Assembly (NCBI RefSeq): GCF_000378505.1
Contig: NZ_KB899995.1
Location: 62,001 to 126,000, forward strand
Length of the DNA: 64,000 nucleotides
From: Modicisalibacter luteus DSM 23508
GTDB lineage: Bacteria > Pseudomonadota > Gammaproteobacteria > Pseudomonadales > Halomonadaceae
Direction of reading: 5' to 3'
The notes beneath the pieces were generated by a model. That model was not told the DNA's origin. It searched no databases and saw only the letters and a program-made list of their open reading frames with translations. This document shows, piece by piece, positions 52,616-63,265 of the stretch. The first letter of the stretch is position 1, and every line of letters starts with the position of its first letter. The position numbers and the translations under genes are program-made.

Positions 52616-52655
52616 CGAAACAGCCCCCATGGCAATAGCCATGGGGGCTGTTTCG
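52616..52655. terminator. Bidirectional terminator between gbcB and fdhA
   Basis: Perfect 18-bp stem (52616-52633 with 52638-52655) around AATA, with AAA on the left and TTT on the right side. Confidence 0.92.
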
Positions 52656-52698
52656 ATATCGACCGGTATGTCAGTGCTGAACGGGGGTGTTGGCGCGG

Positions 52699-53886
52699 TT
52701 ACGCCGCGCCCAGCAGGCCGTGCGGATCGAGTACGAACTTGCTGGCAGCACCGGAATCGAACTGCTGATAACCCTGCGCCGCATCTTCCAGTGAAATCAC
52801 CTGGGCATTGACGATCTCGGCGATGTTGAGTCTGCCATGCAGGATCGCCTGCATCAGCTGGCGATTGTACTGCACCACCGGCGTCTGTCCGGTGTGGAAG
52901 GAGTGGGCCTTGGCCCAGCCCAGGCCGAAACGCAGGCTGAGGCTTCCGGTCTGTGCCGCCTTCTCCGTCGCACCGGGATCCTCGGTGACATACAGCCCGG
53001 GGATGCCGATGGAACCGGCCTCGCGAGTGACTTCCATCATCTGGTTGAGGACTACGGCGGGCTGCTCCTTGCCACCATGGCCCACCGCCTCGAAGCCGAC
53101 CGCATCGATGGCGCTGTCCACCTGAGGCTCGCCGACAATCGCAGCGATCATTTCACCCAAACGATCGTGCTTGCTGAGGTCGACTGGCTCGAACCCCATC
53201 TTGCGGGCATGTGCCAGGCGTTGCTGGTTGAAATCGCCGATCATGACCACGGCGGCACCCAGTAGACGAGCTGAAGCTGCCGCCGCCAGGCCCACCGGGC
53301 CGGCCCCTGCCACATACACTGTCGAGCCCACGCCGACCTTGGCATTCAGGGCCCCATGGAAGCCGGTCGGCAGAATGTCGCTAAGCATGGTGAGGTCGCG
53401 AATATTGGCCATGGCCTGGTCGCGATCAGGGAACTTCAGCAGGTTGAAGTCGGCATACGGCACCATGACATAGCGAGCCTGACCACCGACCCAGCCGCCC
53501 ATGTCGACATAGCCGTAGGCGCCACCGGCCCGATCGTCGTTGACGTGCAGGCAGACACCGGTATGTCCTTCCTTGCAGGTACGGCAGCGTCCGCAAGCGA
53601 CATTGAATGGGACAGAAACAAGATCGCCGATTTCGAGGAACTCGACATCCTTGCCCTTTTCGATGACTTCGCCGGTGATCTCGTGGCCTAGCACCAGGCC
53701 GGCGGGAGCCGTGGTCCGGCCACGCACCATGTGCTGGTCGGAGCCACAGATATTGGTGGAAACGACTTTCAGGATGACCCCGTGCTCGATGGCGCGCCCG
53801 TTGGGCGTTTCCATCCTGGGGTAGGCAATGTCCTGTACCTCGACTTCGCCCGGACCGATGTAAACGACACCGCGATTGTCTGACAT
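52699..53886 (-). CDS. fdhA: Glutathione-independent formaldehyde dehydrogenase FdhA
   Basis: 395-residue zinc-dependent MDR enzyme that oxidises formaldehyde to formate with bound NAD+. Catalytic zinc ligands in NICGSDQHMVRGR and LGHEITGEV; structural zinc cysteines in CGRCRTCKEGHTGVC; Rossmann motif VAGAGPVGLAAAASARLLGA. Formaldehyde is released by GbcA and by DgcA/SoxBDAG, so this is a detoxifying step placed in the same cluster, as in Pseudomonas. ATG 53886 follows AGAGGAATC; the longer frame to 53982 adds unrelated residues. Confidence 0.92.
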   Translation of the reverse strand: MSDNRGVVYIGPGEVEVQDIAYPRMETPNGRAIEHGVILKVVSTNICGSDQHMVRGRTTAPAGLVLGHEITGEVIEKGKDVEFLEIGDLVSVPFNVACGRCRTCKEGHTGVCLHVNDDRAGGAYGYVDMGGWVGGQARYVMVPYADFNLLKFPDRDQAMANIRDLTMLSDILPTGFHGALNAKVGVGSTVYVAGAGPVGLAAAASARLLGAAVVMIGDFNQQRLAHARKMGFEPVDLSKHDRLGEMIAAIVGEPQVDSAIDAVGFEAVGHGGKEQPAVVLNQMMEVTREAGSIGIPGLYVTEDPGATEKAAQTGSLSLRFGLGWAKAHSFHTGQTPVVQYNRQLMQAILHGRLNIAEIVNAQVISLEDAAQGYQQFDSGAASKFVLDPHGLLGAA

Positions 53887-54198
53887 GCTGATTCCTCTTG
53901 TGCGTTTCGCCATGGTCGCCCAACGAGGGAGACCGAGCTGGTTCTTGTTGGTTTTCTGACGCATGTATACGGCAATGGCCAAGCGTGCGTCTGGACTTCA
54001 AGCCTGGAACAAATGCAAGCTGAAGAGTTATCCATGTACGACGTCGGACAATAGATGGACGACATGAGGTTTTGCTTATAACTAGAAAATATCTATTGCC
54101 ATAGCAGGTTTTGCAGTAGGGTAGCCGAGAGGTTTCCGACCTCTTTGAGCACCGGGTAACTATATGGGCCTTATAATGAAAATTATTACTTGTTTCTT
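53887..54198. other. Divergent region between fdhA and the LysR gene
   Basis: No gene. A 6-bp hairpin AGAGGT-TTCCG-ACCTCT near 54129-54145 and AT-rich sequence with TTATAAT near 54172 precede the LysR gene. LysR T-N11-A boxes are possible but were not singled out. Confidence 0.4.
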
Positions 54199-55176
54199 AT
54201 GACCAAGCATACTGAACCCGACCAAACGCTCATCAAGATGCCGTCGCTGACGGCCGTCAAATCTTTCGTGGCAGCGGCTCGCTACCAGAATTTTACCCGG
54301 GCCGCAGAATCCCTCTGCGTGACCCAAGCCGCCATCAGTCGACAGGTCAGGGAGCTCGAAAGTTTTCTCGGGACCGAACTGTTCAAGCGCGTTGGGCGCT
54401 CCATTGAGCTGACTCCTACGGGCTCCATCTTCTTCGACGCAGTCCAACTCTCCTTTCTCAATATCGCCCAAGCCGCGGACCGCATCCGCAAACAGAGCGC
54501 TACCAATACCAAGCGCTCGCTGGCTCTTTGCTGCTCACCGGCATTTTCAGCGTTGTGGTTGTCGCATCGTTTACCCAGTTTTTTCAGCGCCAATCCGGAT
54601 GTCGACCTCCAGCTGGTGACTACCGAAAACTTTCTGTCGCTGGAACCGGGGGTGCGCCCCGATATCTTCATCACCAAGCTGCAGAAGGTACGTGAAGGGT
54701 ATCGAAGTATCCCCTTGTTTCATGACGTTATTTATCCCGTGTGTTCGCCGAGCTATCTGGAGGCGCATCCCGCGTTAAATACGATCGAAGGTCTGCGGGA
54801 TGCTGTCTTGCTCAACCTGAGCCCCTATGGACGTGCCCAGATAGCCGAGCATGTCAACTGGGAAATGTGGCTGGCCATTCACAAGGCGGGTAGTGAAGAA
54901 CACTCGCGCGAAGGCATGCATACCTTCAATGCCAACGATTACAATATGCTGGTGCAGATGGCCTTGAACGACCAGGGGGTCGCCCTGGGCTGGGATCACC
55001 TCGTTAGCCCTTTGATCGCCAAGGGACGCCTGGTGAGGCCTGTCGAACAGGAGCTGGTACTGGAAGGAACGCGGCACTATCTCGCCTATCTCGAAGACAA
55101 GGAAAATGATGCGACCCTTTCCTTGTTCAGGCACTGGTTCATCAGTCAGTGCGACGCGCCTTCAGGCCGTGCATGA
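54199..55176 (+). CDS. LysR-family transcription regulator (GcvA-like)
   Basis: 325 residues. N-terminal winged helix: LTAVKSFVAAARYQNFTRAAESL, CVTQAAISRQVRELE, then FLGTELFKRVGRSIELTPTG; C-terminal periplasmic-binding-like effector domain. The ISRQV helix resembles the GcvA subgroup that controls glycine/C1 and betaine genes. It is divergent from fdhA and upstream of the glyA-sox operon, so either may be its target. ATG 54199 has no strong ribosome site; ATG 54238 is an alternative that still keeps the whole helix. Confidence 0.86.
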   Translation: MTKHTEPDQTLIKMPSLTAVKSFVAAARYQNFTRAAESLCVTQAAISRQVRELESFLGTELFKRVGRSIELTPTGSIFFDAVQLSFLNIAQAADRIRKQSATNTKRSLALCCSPAFSALWLSHRLPSFFSANPDVDLQLVTTENFLSLEPGVRPDIFITKLQKVREGYRSIPLFHDVIYPVCSPSYLEAHPALNTIEGLRDAVLLNLSPYGRAQIAEHVNWEMWLAIHKAGSEEHSREGMHTFNANDYNMLVQMALNDQGVALGWDHLVSPLIAKGRLVRPVEQELVLEGTRHYLAYLEDKENDATLSLFRHWFISQCDAPSGRA

Positions 55177-55215
55177 TATTGAACGATACCCACCTGTTCA
55201 GGGCGAGGCAGTTCG

Positions 55216-56262
55216 ATGGTTTCCCGATCTGATTCCCTTCTAGGTGAACCTCTGTCTGTGGGGTTCGTCCTGTTGCATCGCTTTACACTTTTACCCTTTG
55301 CCGCGTTCGTGGATTGTTTGCGCCTGGCTGCCGACGAAGGCGACCGTAGCCGACAGTTACGCTGCCACTGGACGTTCATGACAAGTAATGGCCAGGATGC
55401 AACGTCTAGCTGCGGTGCTGCCATTACCCCTTGCGTACCTCTACAGGATCCGCACGAGTTTGACTATATCGTTGTGATTGGGGGAGTTCAGGATGAGCGC
55501 AACCGGGTCGACTCGGAGGCTTTGGCCTACCTGCGCCGTGCAGCATCGGAAAAAGTGCCATTGGTAGGCGTATGTACTGGCGTCTTTGCCTTGATCCAGG
55601 CGGGGCTGATGGCAGGCCGCCGTTGTTGCATAAGCTGGTACCACCACCGGGATCTTACCCGGCGCTTCCCGTCCATCGAGCCGGTGGCCGATCGACTTTT
55701 CATTGACGATGGGGACGTCATCACCTGTGCAGGCGGGGCCTCCTCGGCGGATCTGGCCGCTTATTTGATAGAGCGCCACATGGGCAAGGCATGGGCCATG
55801 AAAAGCCTTCACATCATGTTGATCGACGAGGCCCGCCCTGGTAGTAGTGCTCAGCCTCAGCCGGTCGTATTCGGCAAGATTGAGGATAGATTGGTCAGGC
55901 GTGCCATTGCCTTGCTCGAGCAACATCTGGGCGAGTCCATGTCGATGGACAGGCTTGCCGAGCGGGTCGGAACATCAAGGCGCCACCTGGAGCGGCGATT
56001 TCGCGACACGCTGGGGGTAAGTCCCCAGAAATTTGCCCGAGAACTACGCCTCCGCTACGGGCTATGGCTACTGCATTACACTGGAAAGAGTGTGACCGAG
56101 ATAGGTGAACGCTGCGGGTTTGCCGACACGGCCCATTTTTCACGTAATTTCCGCGCAACCTTTGGCATGTCTCCCTCCGATGTGCGCAAACGTACCGGAG
56201 AAACGGAGGGCGCCACGGTCGACCCGCACTTCCTGCATATTCATGGCAAAGCGATTCCCTGA
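55216..56262 (+). CDS. GATase1-AraC regulator, SouR/CdhR-like
   Basis: 348 residues, same layout as GbdR: DJ-1/PfpI-like domain (about 12-200; VGFVLLHRFTLLPFAAFVD, IGGVQDERN, CTGVFALIQAGLM) and AraC helix-turn-helix pair (about 225-325; MDRLAERVGTSRRHLERRF, TEIGERCGFADTAHFSRNF). The GVCTG nucleophile-elbow Cys is kept. It sits before glyA-soxBDAG, which makes a sarcosine-responsive regulator (like SouR of Pseudomonas) the most likely role; CdhR, the carnitine regulator, is the alternative. ATG 55216 has GAGG upstream. Confidence 0.83.
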   Translation: MVSRSDSLLGEPLSVGFVLLHRFTLLPFAAFVDCLRLAADEGDRSRQLRCHWTFMTSNGQDATSSCGAAITPCVPLQDPHEFDYIVVIGGVQDERNRVDSEALAYLRRAASEKVPLVGVCTGVFALIQAGLMAGRRCCISWYHHRDLTRRFPSIEPVADRLFIDDGDVITCAGGASSADLAAYLIERHMGKAWAMKSLHIMLIDEARPGSSAQPQPVVFGKIEDRLVRRAIALLEQHLGESMSMDRLAERVGTSRRHLERRFRDTLGVSPQKFARELRLRYGLWLLHYTGKSVTEIGERCGFADTAHFSRNFRATFGMSPSDVRKRTGETEGATVDPHFLHIHGKAIP

Positions 56263-56584
56263 GAGCCCTTGCTCAGGGCGCTGGCCCGCCGTATTACCTC
56301 CTTCGTATGTTCGCAACTTCTAACTTTTGCTGCCCTGATGTCGGCTGCCGATGACTGGCGGCGTTCATGAAATATGTCGCATTCGTTCAATTCATGAGCC
56401 ACTGCCTTGGCTTTAAATCCAAGTAAGCGAGGCCATGTCGCGTGGGCATTGGGCCAGTCATAAAAACAATGCAGCTAACCATGACTTCCTAAAGACGAAA
56501 TTCGTTCGCACCGTTGGCTTGCCAACAGTTTTCTTGCCCTGGCCTTCATCACAGTCTCGATATCAATAACACCGGGAGAGCGAA
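56263..56584. other. Control region of the glyA-sox operon
   Basis: 322 bases without a gene. Expected to hold GbdR and/or SouR-type sites. Several TGTCG/GTC repeats occur (56338, 56377, 56435), but no arrangement was convincing. A GGGAGAGCGAA ribosome site precedes glyA. Confidence 0.4.
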
Positions 56585-57892
56585 ATGAACAAATCCAGCC
56601 TCAACGTCTTCGATACCCAAGTTGCGCAAGCCATCACAGAGGAGGTTTTTCGTCAGGAAGCGCATATCGAACTGATCGCCTCCGAGAACTACACCAGCCG
56701 TGCCGTCATGGAGGCGCAGGGCACTCAACTGACCAACAAGTACGCCGAAGGCTATCCCGGCCGGCGTTACTACGGTGGCTGCGAGTTCGTCGACAAGGTC
56801 GAGGCCCTGGCCATCGAGCGTGCCTGCGACCTGTTCGGCGCCGATTATGCCAACGTTCAGCCTCATTCCGGCGCCCAGGCCAACGCGGCCGTGTTCATGG
56901 CCCTGGTCAAGCCGGGTGACACGGTGCTGGGTATGAGTCTGGCGCATGGCGGGCATTTGACCCATGGCGCCGCGCCGAATTTCTCCGGCAAGCATTACAA
57001 CGCCGTGCAGTACGGCCTGAATCCCGAGACAGGTGAAATCGACTACGACGAGGTCGAACGCCTGGCGCGGGAGCACCAGCCAAAGATGATCATCGCGGGC
57101 TTTTCGGCCTATTCGCGAGTGATCGACTGGCGCCGCTTCCGCACCATCGCCGATGCAGTGGGGGCGTACCTGATGGTCGACATGGCACACGTCGCCGGGC
57201 TGGTCGCTGCGGGACTCTATCCCAGCCCGCTGCCGCATGCGCATGTCGTGACTACCACCACCCACAAGACGCTGCGTGGCCCTCGCGGGGGACTGATCCT
57301 GTCCGCACAGGCGGATGAGGCGATGATCAAGAAGCTCAATGGGGCAGTGTTCCCGGGCCAGCAGGGCGGCCCGCTCATGCACGTGATCGCGGCCAAGGCC
57401 GTGGCCTTCAAGGAAGCCATGAGCCAGGAATTCGTCAACTACCAGCGTCAGGTCATCGCCAATGCGCGTGCCATGGCGCAGGTCTTTGTCGACCGTGGCT
57501 TTGACGTCGTCTCCGGCGGCACCGACGACCACCTGTTCCTGGTGTCGTTGATCAAGCAGGGTGTGACCGGCAAGGATGCGGATGCCGCCTTGGGCCGGGC
57601 GCACATTACCGTCAACAAGAACGCCGTGCCCAACGACCCGCAAAGCCCGTTCGTCACCTCGGGCCTGCGTATCGGTACACCGGCGGTTACCACCCGCGGC
57701 TTCGTCGAGGCCGATTGCGAGCAGTTGGCGAACTGGATATGTGACATCCTCGATGTGCTCGCCGAGCAGGGTAACACCGGGGCGGTGGAAGCGGAGGTGC
57801 GCGACAAGGTGGCCTCGCTGTGTACACGCTATCCGGTATATGGCGATGCCCAGAGCAGCGAGCCGGCCGAGAGCGAAGCCTCCGTGGCTTGA
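56585..57892 (+). CDS. glyA: Serine hydroxymethyltransferase, sox-linked copy
   Basis: 435-residue PLP enzyme joining glycine and 5,10-methylene-THF to serine. Motifs: [38 protein letters not shown] and [14 protein letters not shown], with the PLP Lys. In front of soxBDAG it uses exactly the two products of sarcosine oxidase, so serine is the carbon outlet. A second, housekeeping glyA is probably elsewhere in the genome. It starts the operon; soxB follows 47 bases later. Confidence 0.95.
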   Translation: MNKSSLNVFDTQVAQAITEEVFRQEAHIELIASENYTSRAVMEAQGTQLTNKYAEGYPGRRYYGGCEFVDKVEALAIERACDLFGADYANVQPHSGAQANAAVFMALVKPGDTVLGMSLAHGGHLTHGAAPNFSGKHYNAVQYGLNPETGEIDYDEVERLAREHQPKMIIAGFSAYSRVIDWRRFRTIADAVGAYLMVDMAHVAGLVAAGLYPSPLPHAHVVTTTTHKTLRGPRGGLILSAQADEAMIKKLNGAVFPGQQGGPLMHVIAAKAVAFKEAMSQEFVNYQRQVIANARAMAQVFVDRGFDVVSGGTDDHLFLVSLIKQGVTGKDADAALGRAHITVNKNAVPNDPQSPFVTSGLRIGTPAVTTRGFVEADCEQLANWICDILDVLAEQGNTGAVEAEVRDKVASLCTRYPVYGDAQSSEPAESEASVA

Positions 57893-57939
57893 GCCTGACC
57901 GTCATTGGGCTCCGAGGGAGCCAATCGAGGAGAAAGTCT

Positions 57940-59190
57940 ATGCAACGCTATTCCGGCTTCGGGTTGGTCAAGCACGCGCTCAGCCATCATGAAAACTGGC
58001 AGCGCCAGTGGCGCAACCCTACGCCCAAGAAAGAATACGACGTGATCATCATCGGTGGTGGCGGGCACGGCCTGGCCACGGCCTATTACCTGGCCAAGGA
58101 ACACGGCATCACCAACGTCGCGGTGATCGAGAAAGGCTGGCTGGGGGGCGGCAACACCGCTCGCAATACCACGATCGTACGTTCCAACTACCTATGGGAC
58201 GAGGCGGCGGCCCTTTACGAACACTCCATGAAGCTTTGGGAAGGCCTGTCGCAGGATCTCAACTACAACGTGATGTTTTCGCAGCGTGGGGTACTGAACC
58301 TCGGCCATACCCTGCAGGACATGCGCGACATCCAGCGCCGCGTGAATGCCAATCGCCTGAACGGCATCGACAGCGAGGTGCTGGATGCCAAGGGCGTCCA
58401 GGCACTGGTGCCGATCATGGACTGTTCCAAGAACGCCCGCTATCCGGTCATGGGCGCATCATGGCAGCCGCGTGCCGGCGTGGCGCGCCACGATGCGGTA
58501 GCCTGGGGCTTTGCTCGCGGTGCCGATGCGCGCGGCGTCGATATCCTTCAGCAGACTGAGGTCACCGGCTTCAAGATCCTCGACGGGCGCGTGGTCGGTG
58601 TGCATACCAACCGTGGCGACATCGGGGCCAAGACAGTCGGTTGTGTCGCGGCCGGTAACTCCGGCGTGCTGGCCAAGATGGCTGGCTTCAAGCTGCCGCT
58701 GGAATCGCATCCCCTGCAGGCGCTGGTCTCCGAACCGCTCAAGCCGATTCTCGACACGGTGGTAATGTCCAACCATGTGCATGGCTATATCAGCCAGTCG
58801 GACAAGGGGGACCTGGTCATTGGTGCGGGTATCGATGGCTACCTGGGCTACGGCCAGCGGGGCAGCTACTCGACGGTGGAGCATACCCTGCAGGCCATCG
58901 TCGAGATGTTCCCGATCTTCTCGCGGGTACGCATGAACCGGCAGTGGGGCGGTATCGTCGATACCTGCCCCGACGCCTGCCCCATCCTCTCGGCGACGCC
59001 GGTCAAGGGGCTGTTCTTCAATTGCGGCTGGGGCACCGGCGGGTTCAAGGCCACACCGGGCTCAGGACACGTCTTCGCGGCCACTCTGGCCAAGGGCCAG
59101 GTGCATCCGCTGGCCGCGCCGTTTTCCATCGACCGTTTCCACACGGGGGCCCTCGTTGACGAGCATGGCGCCGCCGGTGTCGCACACTGA
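57940..59190 (+). CDS. soxB: Sarcosine oxidase beta subunit
   Basis: 416 residues. FAD motif [21 protein letters not shown]... and the region [17 protein letters not shown], whose His is the covalent FMN attachment site of heterotetrameric sarcosine oxidases. The enzyme converts sarcosine, THF and oxygen to glycine, methylene-THF and hydrogen peroxide. [14 protein letters not shown] is the family start; CGAGGAGAAAG precedes ATG 57940, and a longer upstream frame lies inside glyA. Confidence 0.94.
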   Translation: MQRYSGFGLVKHALSHHENWQRQWRNPTPKKEYDVIIIGGGGHGLATAYYLAKEHGITNVAVIEKGWLGGGNTARNTTIVRSNYLWDEAAALYEHSMKLWEGLSQDLNYNVMFSQRGVLNLGHTLQDMRDIQRRVNANRLNGIDSEVLDAKGVQALVPIMDCSKNARYPVMGASWQPRAGVARHDAVAWGFARGADARGVDILQQTEVTGFKILDGRVVGVHTNRGDIGAKTVGCVAAGNSGVLAKMAGFKLPLESHPLQALVSEPLKPILDTVVMSNHVHGYISQSDKGDLVIGAGIDGYLGYGQRGSYSTVEHTLQAIVEMFPIFSRVRMNRQWGGIVDTCPDACPILSATPVKGLFFNCGWGTGGFKATPGSGHVFAATLAKGQVHPLAAPFSIDRFHTGALVDEHGAAGVAH

Positions 59191-59202
59191 GGAGACACTG
59201 TC

Positions 59203-59595
59203 ATGTTCCATATTTATTGCCCGTACTGTGAAGAGCACCGTGAAGAGGAGGAGTTCCACCCTAAGGGACAGGCGCATATCCAGCGGCCGGAGGATCCCGA
59301 GGCGTGCTCCGACGAAACCTGGGGAGACTATCTGTTCTTCCGCGATAACCCGCGGGGTGTGCACCATGAGCTATGGGTGCATGCCGTCGGGTGCCGCAAG
59401 TTCTTCAACATTACCCGCCATACCGTGAGCTACGAGATCCTCGAGACCTACAAGATGGGGGAGCAGCCTTCGGTAACGGCAAAAAGCCTGTCTGAAAAAG
59501 ATAAGCAGGCCGGTGTGCAGGCGGCCTCGGGCGGCTGGCAAACTGTGGGTGCCCGCCCAGAAAGTGACGCATTGAATAAGGGGGCGCGGGTATGA
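59203..59595 (+). CDS. soxD: Sarcosine oxidase delta subunit
   Basis: 130 residues, longer than the classic delta (about 90-100) because of a C-terminal tail after LETYKMGE. Zinc ligands CPYC near the start and a later Cys in HAVGCRKFFN; RGVHHELWVH and FNITRHTVSYEILETYKM are diagnostic. Forms the tetramer with alpha, beta and gamma. Its stop overlaps the soxA start by four bases. Confidence 0.93.
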   Translation: MFHIYCPYCEEHREEEEFHPKGQAHIQRPEDPEACSDETWGDYLFFRDNPRGVHHELWVHAVGCRKFFNITRHTVSYEILETYKMGEQPSVTAKSLSEKDKQAGVQAASGGWQTVGARPESDALNKGARV

Positions 59596-62500
59596 ATCAA
59601 GTCAATCGATTGCCGCGAGGGGGCCGGGTCGACCGCTCTCATCCATTAAACTTTACCTTCAATGGCAAGCAGTACGTAGGCTGCGTCGGTGACACCCTGG
59701 CTTCCGCCTTGCTTGCCAATGGCGTCGACGTCGTCAACCGCAGCTTCAAGTACTCACGCCCGCGCGGGATCGTCGCTGCCGGCGCGGAAGAGCCCAATGC
59801 GGTGGTTCAGCTGGGGGCGAGCGAAGCGGCCCAGGTACCCAACGTGCGCGCCACCCAGCAGGCGCTGTATGAAGGGCTCACGGCACGCAGCACCAACGGC
59901 TGGCCCAATGTACAGCGCGACCTGATGGGCATGGTCGGCAAGCTGGGCGGGACATTCATGCCGCCCGGCTTCTATTATAAGACCTTCATGGCGCCGGCAT
60001 CCTTGTGGATGACCTACGAGAAATACATCCGCAAGAGCGCCGGTTTGGGACGTAGCCCTACCGAGCCCGATCCGGACAGCTATGAACACATCAACCAGCA
60101 TTGCGATGTGCTGATCATCGGTGCCGGTCCGGCAGGCCTGGCCGCCGCCATCACAGCGGCGCGCAGTGGGGCCCGCGTCATCCTCTGCGACGAGCAGGAG
60201 GAGATGGGCGGCTCGTTGCTGGACAGCCGCGAACTGATTGATGGTGCGCCTGCAGTGCAATGGTCCGACCGGGTTCTCGACGAACTCAACGCAATGGGCA
60301 ACGTAACCTTGCTGCCGCGCACCACCGCCAACGGGTACCACGATCATAACTTCGTGACGCTGCACGAGCGTCGCACAGAGCATCTGGCTGACAGCGCCCC
60401 CTCCTTTGGCAGCCGCCGGCAGGCCCGGTCACGCATGCACCGCATACGTGCCAAGCAGGTGGTATTGGCAACAGGCGCCCATGAGCGTCCGCTGGTCTAT
60501 GCCAACAATGATGTGCCTGGCAACCTGCTCGCCGGGGCCGTGTCCACGTACGTTCGTCGCTACGGTGTGGTACCCGGCCAGAAACTGGTGCTGTCCGCGA
60601 CCAATGACCACGCCTACCGCGCCGCGCTGGATTGGCATGAAGCGGGCCGCGAGGTGGTGGCGATTGCCGATGCGCGGGCCAACCCGAAAGGCGATCTCGT
60701 CGACAAGGCACAATCGCTGGGCATCCGTATCATTGCGCAAAGTGCCGTGATCGAGGCCAAGGGCGCTGATCGTGTCAGTGGGGCTCGGGTCGCCAAGATC
60801 GAGATTGAATCGTTCAAGGTAGTCGGCGGCGTCGAGGAATTGGCCTGCGATACCATCGCCAGCTCCGGGGGCTATAGCCCGGTCATTCACCTCTCATCGC
60901 ACACTGGCACGCGACCGACGTGGCGGGACGATATTCTGGGCTTCGTGCCTGGCGAGGTGAAGGGGCTCACACCGGCCGGTGGGGCGCGTGGCGTTTATCC
61001 GCTTGGCGATACCATTCGCGATGGCGCCGAGGCCGGCGCACAAGCGACCCAAGCTGCGGGCATCGACGCTGGCGCCATGGCGCTGCCGCAGATCACGGCC
61101 CGTCAGGACGGCCAGGCCTGCGCGCTTTATCAGGTGCCGCACCTCAAGCCGGCCATGCGCGCGCCCAAGCAGTTCGTCGATCTTCAGAACGATGTCACGG
61201 CGGCAGGTATTGAGCTGGCGACGCGTGAAGGCTTCGAGTCCATCGAGCACGTCAAGCGCTACACGGCGATGGGCTTTGGCACCGACCAGGGCAAGCTCGG
61301 CAACATCAATGGCATGGCCATTGCCGCGCGCTGCCTGAACCGGTCGATTCCCGAGGTGGGCACCACCGTCTTCCGGCCCAACTATACCCCGGTCACCTTC
61401 GGGGCCATCGTGGGTCGCCATTGTCGCGAGCTGTTCGATCCCGAGCGTTACACCGCACTGCACCAGTGGCATGTCGAGCACGGCGCCGAGTTCGAGGACG
61501 TGGGACAGTGGAAGCGCCCGTGGTATTTCCCGCGTACCGTCAATGGCAAGAAGGAGACCATGCACGAGGCGGTGGCCCGCGAGTGCCTCGCGGTGCGTGA
61601 GCGTGTCGGCATCCTCGATGCCTCGACCCTGGGCAAGATCGATATTCAGGGGCCTGACGCCCGTGAGTTCTTGGGCCGCGTCTATACCAATAAGTGGGCC
61701 AAGCTGGCACCGGGCCGGGTTCGCTATGGGCTGATGTGCAAGGACGACGGCATGCTCATGGATGACGGCACGACCAGTTGCCTGGGCGAGAATCACTTCT
61801 TGATGACCACGACCACGGGTGGGGCTGCCGGGGTGATGGAGTGGCTGGAACTCTGGCACCAGACCGAATGGCCTGAACTGGACGTCTACTTCACCTCTGT
61901 CACCGATCACTGGGCGACCATGACCGTGACGGGGCCTGACGCACGCAAGCTGCTGGCCGAGGTCACTGATATCGACCTCGATAAGGATCAGTTCAAGTTC
62001 ATGGACTGGCGCGAGGGGACTGTTGCCGGCGTACCGGCGCGCGTCTTCCGGATTTCCTTCACGGGCGAGCTGGCCTATGAGATCAATGTGCAGGCCAACT
62101 ACGCCATGCATGTCTGGACGACGCTCTTCGAGCATGGCGAGAAGTACGACCTGACGCCCTACGGCACCGAGACCATGCACGTGCTGCGTGCCGAAAAGGG
62201 CCTGATCATTGTCGGTCAGGATACCGATGGCTCGGTCACGCCCGAAGACCTGGGCATGCAGTGGGCCATTGGCTATGACAAGCCGTATTCCTGGATCGGC
62301 AAGCGCGCCCTGTCCCGCCCCGATACTCGGCGCACTGACCGCAAGCAGTTTGTCGGCTTGAAGCCCAAGGACCCCAACGTCGTATTGGAAGAAGGGGCGC
62401 AGATCGTCTTCGACCCCAACCAGAGCATTCCCATGAGCATGGTGGGTCATGTGACCTCCAGCTACTACAGCCCTACGCTGGGACATGGCTTTGCCCTGGC

Positions 62501-62630
62501 GGTAGTGAAAGGTGGACATGAGCGAATGGGCGAAACCGTCTATTTGCCCATGGTCGATGGCAAGGTTCACGAGGCCGAAATCGTCAGCCCCGTATTCCTC
62601 GACCCCAAAGGAGAGCGCCAGAATGTCTGA
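59592..62630 (+). CDS. soxA: Sarcosine oxidase alpha subunit
   Basis: 1012 residues. N-terminal ferredoxin-like domain (about 10-100; GDTLASALLANGVDVV, SFKYSRPRGI), NAD-binding fold (about 165-500; IIGAGPAGLAAAITAARSG, VLATGAHERPLVYANNDVPG), a Cys-containing linker and a C-terminal aminomethyltransferase (GcvT)-like domain (about 620-1010; the folate site, with VGILDASTLGKIDIQGPDA and GELAYEINVQ). The last domain forms methylene-THF. Coupled to soxD by ATGA. Confidence 0.95.
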   Translation: MNQVNRLPRGGRVDRSHPLNFTFNGKQYVGCVGDTLASALLANGVDVVNRSFKYSRPRGIVAAGAEEPNAVVQLGASEAAQVPNVRATQQALYEGLTARSTNGWPNVQRDLMGMVGKLGGTFMPPGFYYKTFMAPASLWMTYEKYIRKSAGLGRSPTEPDPDSYEHINQHCDVLIIGAGPAGLAAAITAARSGARVILCDEQEEMGGSLLDSRELIDGAPAVQWSDRVLDELNAMGNVTLLPRTTANGYHDHNFVTLHERRTEHLADSAPSFGSRRQARSRMHRIRAKQVVLATGAHERPLVYANNDVPGNLLAGAVSTYVRRYGVVPGQKLVLSATNDHAYRAALDWHEAGREVVAIADARANPKGDLVDKAQSLGIRIIAQSAVIEAKGADRVSGARVAKIEIESFKVVGGVEELACDTIASSGGYSPVIHLSSHTGTRPTWRDDILGFVPGEVKGLTPAGGARGVYPLGDTIRDGAEAGAQATQAAGIDAGAMALPQITARQDGQACALYQVPHLKPAMRAPKQFVDLQNDVTAAGIELATREGFESIEHVKRYTAMGFGTDQGKLGNINGMAIAARCLNRSIPEVGTTVFRPNYTPVTFGAIVGRHCRELFDPERYTALHQWHVEHGAEFEDVGQWKRPWYFPRTVNGKKETMHEAVARECLAVRERVGILDASTLGKIDIQGPDAREFLGRVYTNKWAKLAPGRVRYGLMCKDDGMLMDDGTTSCLGENHFLMTTTTGGAAGVMEWLELWHQTEWPELDVYFTSVTDHWATMTVTGPDARKLLAEVTDIDLDKDQFKFMDWREGTVAGVPARVFRISFTGELAYEINVQANYAMHVWTTLFEHGEKYDLTPYGTETMHVLRAEKGLIIVGQDTDGSVTPEDLGMQWAIGYDKPYSWIGKRALSRPDTRRTDRKQFVGLKPKDPNVVLEEGAQIVFDPNQSIPMSMVGHVTSSYYSPTLGHGFALAVVKGGHERMGETVYLPMVDGKVHEAEIVSPVFLDPKGERQNV

Positions 62631-63258
62631 CGTGAAAGAGTTCGATACCCGGCCTACCGGAAGCCCGAGTTCCGAGTCGCCGTTGGCGTGGTCTTTTCAT
62701 CGCCGAGGCACGCCGCCTCGTGAAGCCAGTGCAGGAGTCACGCTACGCGAGAAAGCCTTCCTGGGGCACCTGATCCTGCGCGGTGGCGCCATTGTCCTGG
62801 ACGAGGCCGTGCGTGAGGTGCTGGGCATCACATTGCCTGCCCGGCCCAACACGTTGGCGCTGGATAATAGCGGTGAGCGTTCGATCCAATGGCTGTCGCC
62901 CGATGAGTGGCTCGTCATCGTGCCCGGTGGCGAGGAGTTTGCGCTGGAAGGCCGGTTGCGCAAGGCGCTGGGGCAGGCGCACTACAGCATCGTCAATGTC
63001 AGCGGGGGGCAGACCGTATTGACGCTACGGGGCGAGAAAGCGCGAGAAGTGCTCATGAAGTCCACACCCTACGATGTGCACCCGCAAGCATTCCCGGTGG
63101 GCAAGGGTGTCACCACGGTATTTGCCAAGGCTTCGGTCGTTCTACGCAGGCCAACCGAAGAAGGGTGGGAACTCGTGGTACGCCGAAGTTTCGCCGATTA
63201 CTGCTATCGCTGGCTTCTGGATGCAGCGGCAGAATATGGCGTCATTGTAGAGCGATAA
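62623..63258 (+). CDS. soxG: Sarcosine oxidase gamma subunit
   Basis: 211 residues, GcvT-like fold: LDNSGERSIQWLSPDEWLVI, HYSIVNVSGGQTVLTLRGEKA and LMKSTPYDVHPQAFPVGKG, then RRSFADYCYRWLLDAA. ATG 62623 overlaps the soxA stop by eight bases, with AAAGGAGAG inside soxA. Last subunit of the tetramer; a terminator follows. Confidence 0.93.
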   Translation: MSDVKEFDTRPTGSPSSESPLAWSFHRRGTPPREASAGVTLREKAFLGHLILRGGAIVLDEAVREVLGITLPARPNTLALDNSGERSIQWLSPDEWLVIVPGGEEFALEGRLRKALGQAHYSIVNVSGGQTVLTLRGEKAREVLMKSTPYDVHPQAFPVGKGVTTVFAKASVVLRRPTEEGWELVVRRSFADYCYRWLLDAAAEYGVIVER

Positions 63259-63265
63259 GTGCTCA

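Noticed and set aside
56549-57643. 364-codon minus-strand frame opposite glyA
   Set aside because: Shadow of glyA; the sense strand carries all SHMT motifs.
60894-62570. 558-codon minus-strand open frame opposite soxA
   Set aside because: Same shadow effect of GC-rich codon use; no ribosome site or family pattern.
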